Origin: JAVBNO01 sp031551485
GTDB taxonomy: Bacteria; Bacillota; Clostridia; Oscillospirales; Ruminococcaceae
Direction: 5' to 3'
Assembly (NCBI GenBank): GCA_031551485.1
Contig: JAVBNO010000005.1
Location: 1 to 8,143, forward strand
Length of the DNA: 8,143 nt
This document shows, one piece after another, positions 1 to 6,403 of this stretch. The notes beneath the pieces were generated by a model, which was not told the origin of the DNA, did not search any database, and saw nothing but the letters and a program-made list of their open reading frames with translations. Numbering within the stretch: the first letter of the stretch is position 1; each line of letters begins with the position of its first letter. The position numbers were made by a program, and so were the translations under genes.

Positions 1-1065
1 GGGGGCATATTTCAGATTGCTGCCGCTGAAAGCGCCGCCATCGGAGTAGCCGATGACGCCACCCGCATAAATACCGCTGCCGCTAAGGTTGCTGGTATCG
101 CCTTTGACTGAAATATTGACCTTAGAGGTACAATTATAGATGCGCGTGGAACTGTTGGCGTTGCCGACCACGCCGCCAATGGACACCTTGTTGCTGGCAT
201 TAATTTTAAGGGCGGCGCTAATGCTGCCGTAAACTGACATGTTGCGAATGATGGCCGGCGCGGTGGCTGTGTTGCCGGCGGCGCCAATAATGCCGTACAT
301 AACAGTATCAACGGTGGCATGCTGATTGATAAGCAGCACCAATTGCTTGTTTTGGCCGTCAATAACACCTTTAAACCGCTGGGCGTTGGTGCCAATGCCG
401 GTGAAGAATTGAGTGGGCACCCAGCTGTCAGAGGCACCGGAAGGTTTTGGCTGGGAAAGCGCCACATCACTGGTCACCTTAAAATAAGCGGTCATAAGCT
501 GGGTTCGGGCCGTTCCATAATTGGCTGTTGTTGTACAGCTCAACCCAAACTCATTTAAATAGGCGTTATAGGTTGGGATGTCGGCGACCGTAATAATGGC
601 CGCAGCGGTAATTTCCTGCAAAGCGTAAAAGCTGTTAAAGTCCTTGAGCTTATAAGCCAGCGCCATCGTTTTGCCGTTGTCGGCAGGCGCAGTGGCGGCC
701 ACCGATGTTGCCGAAATGGACACATTGGTGGCGGGCATGGTGAAAGTGGTCGCCTGGGCTGTGGTACTGGCAGGCGTTGCGTTGCCAATCAACCACCCTG
801 TAAATTTTTGGTTCTCGTTAATGGCGACAATGTTAACCACAGTGCCGCTGTCCGCACGATAAGTGCCATTGCTGACCTTTTCGACAGCGGTGCCGCTGAC
901 CACAACACTGACACCGGCGGTAGGCTGCAATAAAGCAGCGTCAACGGTAATCATGTAACCGTTGTCCGCAAAGGTAATCAATGAGCACAGGCCGATCATG
1001 GTTGATATAACCACAATGGCAGCCAATAATCGCTGTACGATTCTCCCCTTTTGTAATCCTCTCAT
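1..1065 (-). CDS. Secreted surface protein with InlB-type repeat and GLUG-like repeats (partial, C-terminus off the edge)
   Basis: The reading frame stays open from an ATG at 1065 to base 1, giving 355 residues with no stop, so the C-terminus (and any cell-wall anchor) lies outside the window. The start is supported by a strong GGAGGGGAG ribosome binding site just upstream. Residues 1-34 form a signal peptide: a basic start (MRGLQKGR), a hydrophobic core around 13-32, and a likely cleavage after TFA. Residues about 50-118 resemble the divergent InlB B-repeat / bacterial repeat fold, ending in the typical FTGW...TTFTMPATNVSISA pattern. From about 220 onward (FTGIGT...FKGVIDGQNK) and especially 294-345 (GGVVGNA...IYNCTSKVNIS...GGVIGYSDGG) the sequence follows the GLUG-type beta-solenoid pattern of large adhesin-like or ligand-binding Gram-positive surface proteins. 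The composition is rich in Ala, Thr, Asn and Ser, as in exported proteins. It probably sits on the cell surface; the ligand is unknown. Family assignment is from pattern recognition, not a search. Confidence 0.85.
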   Translation of the reverse strand, partial: MRGLQKGRIVQRLLAAIVVISTMIGLCSLITFADNGYMITVDAALLQPTAGVSVVVSGTAVEKVSNGTYRADSGTVVNIVAINENQKFTGWLIGNATPASTTAQATTFTMPATNVSISATSVAATAPADNGKTMALAYKLKDFNSFYALQEITAAAIITVADIPTYNAYLNEFGLSCTTTANYGTARTQLMTAYFKVTSDVALSQPKPSGASDSWVPTQFFTGIGTNAQRFKGVIDGQNKQLVLLINQHATVDTVMYGIIGAAGNTATAPAIIRNMSVYGSISAALKINASNKVSIGGVVGNANSSTRIYNCTSKVNISVKGDTSNLSGSGIYAGGVIGYSDGGAFSGSNLKYAP

Positions 1066-1264
1066 TTTTTCTCCCCTCCAAGTGCAATTGTAACGAACCT
1101 GATCTGTACACACAAACGAACTCTTCATGAATGGCATAAAACACCAAATAACCGCATCATTTTAAATCATGGCGAAAAGACAGGAAATTGACTATTCATG
1201 CGATGTTTCTAAAACAAAGTAATGATCATTAGATATAGTTGCTTGTAACCATATATTAATATAT

Positions 1265-1293
1265 ATTACACTATTTTTTCTACTTTTTTTCAA
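1265..1293 (-). promoter_or_regulatory. Sigma-A type promoter for the surface-protein gene
   Basis: On the minus strand a -35 element TTGAAA (1288-1293, 5 of 6 consensus bases) is separated by exactly 17 bases from a -10 element TGTAAT (1265-1270, 5 of 6). The region just upstream is A/T-rich, which could help polymerase binding. Transcription would start near 1258, leaving a leader of about 190 nt before the ATG at 1065. AT-rich DNA yields such matches by chance, so this is a candidate only. Confidence 0.5.
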
Positions 1294-1462
1294 CAAAAAT
1301 GCATTTTGTTTTAAATTTATTATGAACAAAGTAGATTTTTTTATGTTTTTGGGATAATATGTAAAAAAATAGACGGTTTTTATCGAAAATAGGCTCTTTT
1401 GATCCAAACATTGGCAAAGATAAACGACACCATTTGACCGCAAAACAAAAAAGATGACAACA

Positions 1463-1497
1463 AAACAAGGCTATCTGTTGGGCAGACATCCTTGTTT
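1463..1497 (-). terminator. Probable terminator of the C11-protease transcript
   Basis: Bases 1463-1477 and 1483-1497 form a long hairpin: AAACAAGG pairs with CCTTGTTT, TCTG with CAGA, with a short three-base region of mismatches between and a 5-base loop. Reading on the minus strand, the stem is followed by a T-rich but interrupted run extending to about 1441. The position, about 65 bases past the protease stop and before the next promoter, fits a rho-independent terminator, although the U-tract is imperfect. Confidence 0.45.
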
Positions 1498-1561
1498 GTT
1501 ATAAAATACAGTTTGAATAGAAGGACAATAGCGACAAGGCTTTGGGAAAATCGGGTTTTCC

Positions 1562-3958
1562 TTACATAGAGGGTGCCCAGAAGGCGTTGCCGTAGATGTC
1601 GGTAAAACGGAATGTGGCGACGCTCTTCGCATTGCCGATATCCATATTGCTGACTGTCAGAGTGCCGCTTACCGTCAGGGGATCGCCCAAATAATAGTTA
1701 TCGACAAATTTCTGATCATAGGTGTAATAATCGCAGACAAAGTCGATTTTGTCCCCTGTCCTGATCTCCAAAAGGCCTTTGGCCTCAGCCAAGCTGTCGC
1801 CGGTGTAATGAATGCGAGCACCCAGCACTTGCCCGTTGGGGTTTTGGTCGGTGAATTCTACCATAATGTCCACCAGTTGACCGTTGAGCATGGCTGGGAT
1901 ACGGCCCTGTATTAAATAGGAATCTCCCTGCCGGTATTCGCTCATCATATAATAAGCGACGACATGCCCATTAAGGGTCAGCCAAGTGTTGTCGTAATCG
2001 GCCACAAGGTCTCCGTCGTCGTCAAAAGAAAAGACATTGTCCAAACCGAGGTCGATAAAGCCTTTGCCATCATCAATAAAAACGTTGAGCTCAATGGTCT
2101 GCACCAGCTCCCATTGTTCCTCCGCCAGCTGGATGACGCTGCCGCCATTTTTGCGCTGCAGTTTTAACTGGGAAGGGTCAAATTGCCGGCCTGCAATCTG
2201 CTGGGCCGAACTGGTAATCAGTTCTTTGTCGACCCAAGTGGGGGTTTCTTCACCGGCAAAGGCGCTTAAGCTGTTGTAATCACCTGCCTGCAAAAAGGCT
2301 TCCAGCAATGTGCCGATCAGCTGGGCGCTGTTGGCGCCACCCGATGCCGATCCGGCGCTGCCGCCGGCCGAGCCTCCGCCCGAAAGCAGGCTGCCCAAAA
2401 GCGAACCAAACAGAGAATCAGTGGAGGAAGACCCGGCAGAGGCGATTTGCCCCCCCAACTGCAGGTTGGCAAAATCTTTAATACAGCCGCTGTATTCTTC
2501 GTCCATTCCCATTTTATCGTATGTATTCAGCACCGAGTTTAAAGAGGAAGGTTTGCCATAGGGAAAATAGATGGATACGCCGTTGGCGTGGGTCATGCCG
2601 GCGCAGGTGCGGTTGTATTTAACACATCCCTTAAGGGCATTGGCAAAGGCGATGCTTTCCTCGGTGCCAATATCTTGGGCAAGCTTAATAAGGTCAACTT
2701 GATCAATGCCTGCCGACCGAGCAAATTCCCGGGCATTTCCGCGGGCCTGGGCCACGGCGGCGTAATCCCCTTCTTTGATCATGGCGGCGGTGGACTGGGA
2801 AAATTCCCGCAGGCTTTCGGGCACAACGCCGGCCACCTCGGCCAAGTCGATAAGAGACAGTGTGGTCATACCCTGTTGGGTATAGTCGATGAAATCGTCC
2901 ACAATGGCTTTGCCCACTTCCAAAGTGCCCAGGGAAGTGTTGGCCGCCCACGCGGTGAGCCAGTTGGTGTAATACCAGCCGCCGCCCGGCTCGGTTTCTT
3001 CCGAGGCAAGCAGGTAGTCTGCATAAGGTTCCATCGCCAGCGATGTTTCCAGTGTGGCCATCAGGCAGGCGTCAAAGCCGATAAAATCAAAGGTGCAGCC
3101 GCCATTTTTCAAAGCCACGGCAATTTCATCCAGCGTCATCGAGTCGTTGGGAAACAGCTGGTCGTAGCCGAAACCGCTGAGCGTGCCGCCGCCGTGGTCC
3201 CAAAACACAAGGGCATATCGGTTGGCGGGGTAATGGGCAGCTGAATATTGAATGAAGTCCGAAAGAGTGTTGGGGTTCACCATCGACTTTTTGCCCAGAT
3301 TGTCCTCCAGCAGTTCCAAGCCATCCGCGGTAATTTTGTACCGCTGGTTGCCTTTGCTGCTGATGACATTATTTTGCCACTGCTGGGTGCCGCCCGTCTC
3401 CAGAATAATATTGAACTTGGGATTGTTCAGTTTGGCTTTTAACATTTCTTGCAAGTCGGCGGTCGCCGCGCCGCTGCGGGATTCCAAATCGGTGCCGCAC
3501 ATATAAATCATCAGGGTGACCGTGTCCTTACCGCTCCCAAGAATTTGGGTGCGTTTATCCCGGGCGTGGTTGGAGACGGTTGTATTCAGACCGCCGCCCG
3601 ATCCTTGCCCGCTGCCGGCGGCGGATGAAACGTTGGGGGTGCTGCTTTGCAAAACCCCCGAGCTGTTTCCGCCCCCTTGGCCCTGGCCCATGAAGAAATA
3701 AAGCGCAATGCAGACGACGACAATGATAATCAGCAGGGATGGCTTCATTTTAATGCCCCCGCCGCCGTAGCCGCCAAAGCTGCCCGAGGCCCGAGCGGGC
3801 CGCCCGGCACCCTGACCGCTCGCCCCTTGATTTCGTTGGGAATCGGCGCCGCCTTGGCCCGTGGGGCCGCCCGTACCCAGGCCGTCTCCCCGTTTATAAA
3901 CCGAGGTTGTGCCCTCGGTAACATTTTTTTCTCTCCCCTGTGGTCTCTTCCTGTCCAT
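1562..3958 (-). CDS. Membrane-anchored clostripain-family (peptidase C11) cysteine protease, 798 aa
   Basis: This is a clan CD cysteine peptidase of the C11 family, which typically cleaves after basic residues outside the cell. The catalytic pair is visible: His255 in FWDHGGG and Cys298 in GFDACLM, each after a hydrophobic beta strand as the family requires, with an upstream MIYMCGTDLES strand (150-160). Domains in order: a basic, Gly-rich N-terminal tail (1-72) probably in the cytoplasm; one transmembrane segment (about 74-90); a Gly/Ser linker (91-145); the peptidase domain (about 145-500); a Gly/Ser-rich linker (503-548); and a C-terminal region (about 550-798) with an acidic stretch FSFDDDGD. 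With no cleavable signal, it is predicted to be a signal-anchored ectoenzyme. The frame stays open far upstream, but ATG 3958 is chosen because it has GGAGGA about 10 bases before it and a good promoter about 60 bases upstream, while longer forms would run into the SRAP gene. The C-terminal region's role is unknown. Its minus-strand neighbour is also exported, so a processing relationship is possible but unproven. Confidence 0.88.
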   Translation of the reverse strand: MDRKRPQGREKNVTEGTTSVYKRGDGLGTGGPTGQGGADSQRNQGASGQGAGRPARASGSFGGYGGGGIKMKPSLLIIIVVVCIALYFFMGQGQGGGNSSGVLQSSTPNVSSAAGSGQGSGGGLNTTVSNHARDKRTQILGSGKDTVTLMIYMCGTDLESRSGAATADLQEMLKAKLNNPKFNIILETGGTQQWQNNVISSKGNQRYKITADGLELLEDNLGKKSMVNPNTLSDFIQYSAAHYPANRYALVFWDHGGGTLSGFGYDQLFPNDSMTLDEIAVALKNGGCTFDFIGFDACLMATLETSLAMEPYADYLLASEETEPGGGWYYTNWLTAWAANTSLGTLEVGKAIVDDFIDYTQQGMTTLSLIDLAEVAGVVPESLREFSQSTAAMIKEGDYAAVAQARGNAREFARSAGIDQVDLIKLAQDIGTEESIAFANALKGCVKYNRTCAGMTHANGVSIYFPYGKPSSLNSVLNTYDKMGMDEEYSGCIKDFANLQLGGQIASAGSSSTDSLFGSLLGSLLSGGGSAGGSAGSASGGANSAQLIGTLLEAFLQAGDYNSLSAFAGEETPTWVDKELITSSAQQIAGRQFDPSQLKLQRKNGGSVIQLAEEQWELVQTIELNVFIDDGKGFIDLGLDNVFSFDDDGDLVADYDNTWLTLNGHVVAYYMMSEYRQGDSYLIQGRIPAMLNGQLVDIMVEFTDQNPNGQVLGARIHYTGDSLAEAKGLLEIRTGDKIDFVCDYYTYDQKFVDNYYLGDPLTVSGTLTVSNMDIGNAKSVATFRFTDIYGNAFWAPSM

Positions 3959-4012
3959 AGTCGAAAAATCCTCCGTATCGTTTTGCTCCCCCAAAAAAGA
4001 GCCGATACCCAT

Positions 4013-4040
4013 ATTATACAGACATTGTGGTCTTTTGCAA
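4013..4040 (-). promoter_or_regulatory. Promoter of the C11-protease gene
   Basis: On the minus strand a perfect TATAAT (4013-4018) lies 16 bases downstream of TTGCAA (4035-4040, 4 of 6). The predicted start near 4006 gives a leader of about 50 nt with GGAGGA just before the ATG at 3958. This supports 3958 as the true start of the protease. Confidence 0.6.
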
Positions 4041-4117
4041 GGAAGATTTGCACCGCGCCGCCTTTGGAAAAGTATATATACATATATATGTGTGAAAATG
4101 CACAGGGCTCCACCCAA

Positions 4118-4146
4118 TGGTATAAATCTCCCTGTTGTGGTATGAT
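4118..4146 (+). promoter_or_regulatory. Candidate extended -10 promoters of the SRAP gene
   Basis: Two extended -10 elements lie in tandem on the plus strand: TGGTATAAA (4118-4126) and TGGTATGAT (4138-4146). Neither has a good -35 at 17 bases, which extended -10 promoters can tolerate. They would start transcription near 4133 or 4153, some 50-70 bases before the SRAP start codon. No LexA-type GAAC...GTTC operator is visible here. Confidence 0.4.
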
Positions 4147-4176
4147 GGAAAAAATGACGACGCAAAAGGCCGGCCG

Positions 4177-4200
4177 GAGGAATATATAGAGGAATATATA
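4177..4200 (+). repeat. Exact 12-bp tandem duplication of the ribosome binding site
   Basis: GAGGAATATATA occurs twice back to back (4177-4188 and 4189-4200) directly before the ATG at 4202. The second copy places GAGG 9 bases from the ATG; the first copy, within CCGGAGG, is the stronger Shine-Dalgarno sequence but sits 21 bases away. The duplication therefore decides which site drives translation and looks like a slippage or duplication event. Confidence 0.8.
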
Positions 4201-4201
4201 T

Positions 4202-4837
4202 ATGTGCGGACGATATTCCATTTTTACCGAGGAAGAAAATGCCGAAATGCGGGCTATACTCAAAATCATAGAGGGACAGTTTGGGGAAAACAGCGTCAAG
4301 ACCGGCGAAATTTTCCCCACCGATATCGCCCCGGTTCTCAGGTGGGAGCAAGGTCTTGTACCCCAGCCGGCTTCCTGGGGCTTTCCCCGCTGGAATGGCG
4401 GCGGTGCCGTAATCAATGCCCGGGCGGAAACGGCCCTGACCACCCGCATGTTTCAAACCCCTCTCCTGACCTGCCGGTGCGTGGTGCCATCCACCGGTTT
4501 TTACGAATGGCAGCGCCGGAACGGCCAAAAGCAAAAAGACCGCTATCTTCTGCGCCAAACAGGCCGGCGGACACTGCTGATGGCAGGAATGTTGGGCCGA
4601 TTTACCCGCCCCGACGGCGAACCATACACCGCCTTCACCATTTTGACCACAGCGGCCAATGCAAGCGTTTCCCCCATTCACGACCGGATGCCGGTGATTT
4701 TGGAACCGGAAGAACAACAGGCCTGGCTGCAAGACAATGCCTTTATGAAGAAAGCGCTGCAGCGGGTGGGGCCGGTTCTTGCGTTGGAAAAAATAGAAAT
4801 ATTCCGGCAGACAACTGGCCAACAAAGTTTCTTTTAG
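4202..4837 (+). CDS. SRAP-domain (HMCES/YedK family) abasic-site processing protein
   Basis: The 211-residue product belongs to the SRAP family, which shields abasic sites in single-stranded DNA by forming a covalent thiazolidine link through Cys2 once the initiator Met is removed. All key family residues are present: MCGRY at the N-terminus with Cys2, INARAET with Asn72, GFYEW with Glu102, and IHDRMPV with His160. They match the spacing of E. coli YedK (Cys2, Asn75, Glu105, His160). The length is normal for a bacterial member. The start is fixed because the ATG must be followed directly by the catalytic Cys. It is transcribed away from the C11 protease and converges with the receiver gene downstream, so it is probably monocistronic. 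It would act on chromosomal DNA during replication or repair. Nothing suggests a defect. Confidence 0.95.
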   Translation: MCGRYSIFTEEENAEMRAILKIIEGQFGENSVKTGEIFPTDIAPVLRWEQGLVPQPASWGFPRWNGGGAVINARAETALTTRMFQTPLLTCRCVVPSTGFYEWQRRNGQKQKDRYLLRQTGRRTLLMAGMLGRFTRPDGEPYTAFTILTTAANASVSPIHDRMPVILEPEEQQAWLQDNAFMKKALQRVGPVLALEKIEIFRQTTGQQSFF

Positions 4838-4854
4838 CCGGCAACTGCAACAGA

Positions 4855-4900
4855 AAGCCCGACGGGCGAGATGCAAAAATGCACCTCGCCCGTCGGGCTT
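4855..4900. terminator. Long hairpin between convergent genes, probable bidirectional terminator
   Basis: Bases 4855-4875 and 4880-4900 pair over 21 positions with a single A/C mismatch and an AAAA loop; the stem starts with AAGCCCGACGGGCGAG. It lies 17 bases after the SRAP stop and about 60 bases past the end of the receiver gene on the other strand, so it can end both transcripts. The T-runs at the stem ends are short on both strands (2-3 T). A second small hairpin, GGCTT...AAGCC (4896-4908), overlaps the right arm. Confidence 0.6.
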
Positions 4901-4963
4901 GACAAGCCTATATCCAAAGACGAACTAAGCCAATGATGCGCCCGGCCCCTTTTCTTCAAAATT

Positions 4964-5416
4964 TCATTCCGGCAAAGAAGGCCCCAATATTTGCCGGATG
5001 ACCGACAGCATATCTTCTAAAGAAAAGGGTTTGCGCAGCAGCCCGTTAAATATATTCCCGTTGATTGTCTGAGAAAGCGGCCATCCCGACATCACAACCA
5101 TGGGTACAGGGGAAGCCCGGTCGGCATCGCTTAACCGGATGCGAGACGCCATTTCGTACCCGTCCATAACCGGCATTTGCATATCGACAAAAATGATATC
5201 ATACCGATTGGGCTGGGCCAAGTAGAGCGCCAGGCCGGCTTGCCCGTCGGCCACGATATCCACAAGGGCGCCCTGCCGCCCCAAATAGGTGGCAAGGATG
5301 TCGCTAAATATCTGATTGTCCTCCGCCAGCAAGAAAACTTTCCCCGCAAACTCCCCGCGGTCTTCGGCGTCTAATGCCGCCTGTTCCACGGGTGTAACCA
5401 GTGGTGTAGAGGTCAT
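4964..5416 (-). CDS. Stand-alone response-regulator receiver (REC) domain protein, 150 aa
   Basis: The product is a single phosphoacceptor receiver domain without an output domain. Starting from the ATG at 5416, the features are: a variable N-terminal extension (1-25); the acidic pair Glu32-Asp33 in LLAEDN; the phosphorylated Asp78 in IIFVDMQMPVMDG; Ser110 at the Thr/Ser switch position in VVMSGW; and the conserved Lys129-Pro130 in RKPF. The protein ends soon after the last helix. The sequence style (MPVMDGYEMASRIR) is that of receivers attached to hybrid histidine kinases, so it could be a phosphorelay intermediate or a domain that split from a hybrid kinase. No kinase is nearby, so the partner is unknown. 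ATG 5416 is preferred because GGGGAG lies 9 bases upstream; a TTG at 5422 in the same frame is too close to that site. An inverted repeat over the likely promoter suggests regulation. Confidence 0.88.
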   Translation of the reverse strand: MTSTPLVTPVEQAALDAEDRGEFAGKVFLLAEDNQIFSDILATYLGRQGALVDIVADGQAGLALYLAQPNRYDIIFVDMQMPVMDGYEMASRIRLSDADRASPVPMVVMSGWPLSQTINGNIFNGLLRKPFSLEDMLSVIRQILGPSLPE

Positions 5417-5475
5417 GACCAAAAGCTCCCCACTTCACGCCGTTTACCTGTAAGGCCACCAGCCAGATGTTTTGG

Positions 5476-5496
5476 TGATACAAAGCAATTGTATCA
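5476..5496 (-). promoter_or_regulatory. Perfect 8-bp inverted repeat overlapping the extended -10 of the receiver gene (operator candidate)
   Basis: TGATACAA (5476-5483) and TTGTATCA (5489-5496) are perfect inverted copies separated by 5 bases. Read on the minus strand, the right arm contains TGATACAAT, an extended -10 element (5488-5496), so a dimeric repressor bound here would block the receiver-gene promoter. The -35 is weak. About 60 bases separate the repeat from the receiver start codon. The regulator is not identified. Confidence 0.5.
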
Positions 5497-5572
5497 TTAA
5501 ATCAGGGGAATCTTGTTGAATATAATTAGACAAAAATCGACATCTAGTACGATTTGTATAGGCAAAAAAAGT

Positions 5573-5601
5573 TTGAACTCCGGTCTGACTTGTGCTAAAG
5601 T
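5573..5601 (+). promoter_or_regulatory. Promoter of the five-gene plus-strand cluster
   Basis: TTGAAC (5573-5578, 4 of 6) and TAAAGT (5596-5601, 4 of 6) are spaced by 17 bases, and TGC directly before the -10 makes it an extended -10. Transcription would start near 5608. An imperfect inverted pair AAATCG/CGATTT (5534-5555) lies just upstream of the -35 and could be a regulator site. Confidence 0.5.
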
Positions 5602-5673
5602 AACGGTAATGAGAAAAGGTTAACTTGCATAGATAAAATGAACATCAAAAATAAACATAAAGGTGAATGCGTA

Positions 5674-5940
5674 GTGGCAAAGATGTATGAGTTTGAAGCC
5701 GTTTTGCAAAAGGTGCCCGACATAGACGGCGCTTATGTAGAAATTCCCTTCGATGTAAAAGCGGAGTTTGGCAAAGGCCGGGTGGCCGTACACGCCACCT
5801 TTGACGGCGAGCCTTATGCAGGCACCCTGGTGCGTATGGGTACCCCTTGCCATATCATCGGTGTGCGCAAAGAGATCCGGGCGAAAATTGGTAAGCAGCC
5901 CGGCGATACCATTAAAGTCACCATTACCGAAAGGACATGA
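5674..5940 (+). CDS. DUF1905 domain protein, about 88 aa
   Basis: The product matches the small DUF1905 family: MYEFEAVLQKVPDIDGAYVE near the start, then FGKGRVAVHATFDGEPY, RMG, and HIIGVRKEIRAKIGKQPGD near the end. This is a complete single domain of the usual length, predicted to be a small soluble beta-barrel. Its biochemical role is not established; in other bacteria the domain is often fused to or near YdeI/OmpD-associated proteins. The GTG at 5674 is chosen because AAAGGTGA lies about 7 bases before it and the conserved part starts right afterwards. An in-frame ATG at 5638 would add 12 polar residues (MNIKNKHKGECV) but has no good ribosome binding site, and the ATG at 5683 is also possible. 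It is the first gene of the cluster, and the VOC gene follows after 19 bases. Confidence 0.8.
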   Translation: MAKMYEFEAVLQKVPDIDGAYVEIPFDVKAEFGKGRVAVHATFDGEPYAGTLVRMGTPCHIIGVRKEIRAKIGKQPGDTIKVTITERT

Positions 5941-5959
5941 TGATACGGGAGGTAGCGGC

Positions 5960-6403
5960 ATGACCGGCGTAGAAATCGATATGATTCTGCCTGACAGTCT
6001 GGAGGCCCTGGCGCTTTATGAGCGCATTTTCCAGGTCCAGCGGGTAGAGGTGACCGCCTATCCCAAAGGAATGAACGAGGTGGTTTTTACTCTCTACGGT
6101 GCCCGTTTTCACATGCTGGACGAAAACCCTGCCTATGGCATGGCTGCGCCCAAAAGCGGTGACCCCAAACCCATTTGGTACAATGTCATCGTTCCGGACA
6201 TTCAGACGGTCTATGCCAAAGCGATGGCGGCCGGATGTACCGAGCTGCAGCCGGTAATCGTCCTGGAAGAAATGGGCGTCCAAAATGCCATGTTTACCGA
6301 TCCCTACGGCTATATTTGGATGCTCCACCAAGTGGTGAAGGAAGTAAGTTTTGAAGAGCGTTGCCGCATCATGGAAGAAAAGTTGAAGGGAGAATCGACA
6401 TGA
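5960..6403 (+). CDS. VOC-superfamily (glyoxalase/PhnB-like) protein, 147 aa
   Basis: The sequence has the paired beta-alpha-beta-beta-beta layout of the vicinal oxygen chelate fold, close to the PhnB-like branch: DSLEALALYERIF in the first helix, VVFTLYGARFHMLDEN in the first sheet, PIWYNVIVPD starting the second half, and the diagnostic FTDPYGYIWMLHQ near residue 112, followed by the SFEER tail. Members include glyoxalases, dioxygenases and antibiotic-binding proteins; the substrate cannot be read here. His51 and His123 are the obvious metal-ligand candidates, but a complete metal site is not certain. ATG 5960 has GGGAGG 7 bases upstream. The stop codon overlaps the start of the next gene by four bases (ATGA), pointing to translational coupling. 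Confidence 0.85.
   Translation: MTGVEIDMILPDSLEALALYERIFQVQRVEVTAYPKGMNEVVFTLYGARFHMLDENPAYGMAAPKSGDPKPIWYNVIVPDIQTVYAKAMAAGCTELQPVIVLEEMGVQNAMFTDPYGYIWMLHQVVKEVSFEERCRIMEEKLKGEST

Larger units (their letters stand above)
1066..1561. other. AT-rich intergenic region between the surface-protein and C11-protease genes
   Basis: This stretch of almost 500 bases has no credible gene and is visibly richer in A+T than either flank, mainly from about 1195 to 1450. Reading on the minus strand it contains, in order, the region just after the protease stop codon, a terminator-like hairpin (1463-1497), a promoter (1265-1293), a 12-bp perfect palindrome TAATGATCATTA (1220-1231), and the ribosome binding site of the surface-protein gene. 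If the promoter is correct, the surface-protein transcript has a leader of about 190 nt. I do not recognise a riboswitch class in that leader. Confidence 0.6.

Noticed and set aside
1544..1561. GGAAAA/TTTTCC hairpin directly after the protease stop codon
   Set aside because: The stem is short and A/T-rich with no T-run after it on the minus strand; the hairpin at 1463-1497 is a better terminator candidate.
2588..3244. Open frame of 218 codons on the plus strand inside the protease gene
   Set aside because: It is antisense to the catalytic domain of the C11 protease, has no ribosome binding site, and its composition is that of a reverse-strand shadow.
3959..4876. Upstream extension of the protease reading frame on the minus strand
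   Set aside because: It would cross the promoter region and lie antisense to the whole SRAP gene, whose active-site residues are intact. The added residues have no domain character, and ATG 3958 has both a ribosome binding site and a promoter.
4135..4902. Long alternative plus-strand frame overlapping the SRAP gene
   Set aside because: It is out of frame with the SRAP motifs, is rich in Arg, Pro and Gly without domain pattern, and runs through the intergenic hairpin.
4899..4904. Perfect TTGACA after the intergenic hairpin
   Set aside because: No -10 element is found 16-18 bases downstream, and no plus-strand gene follows.
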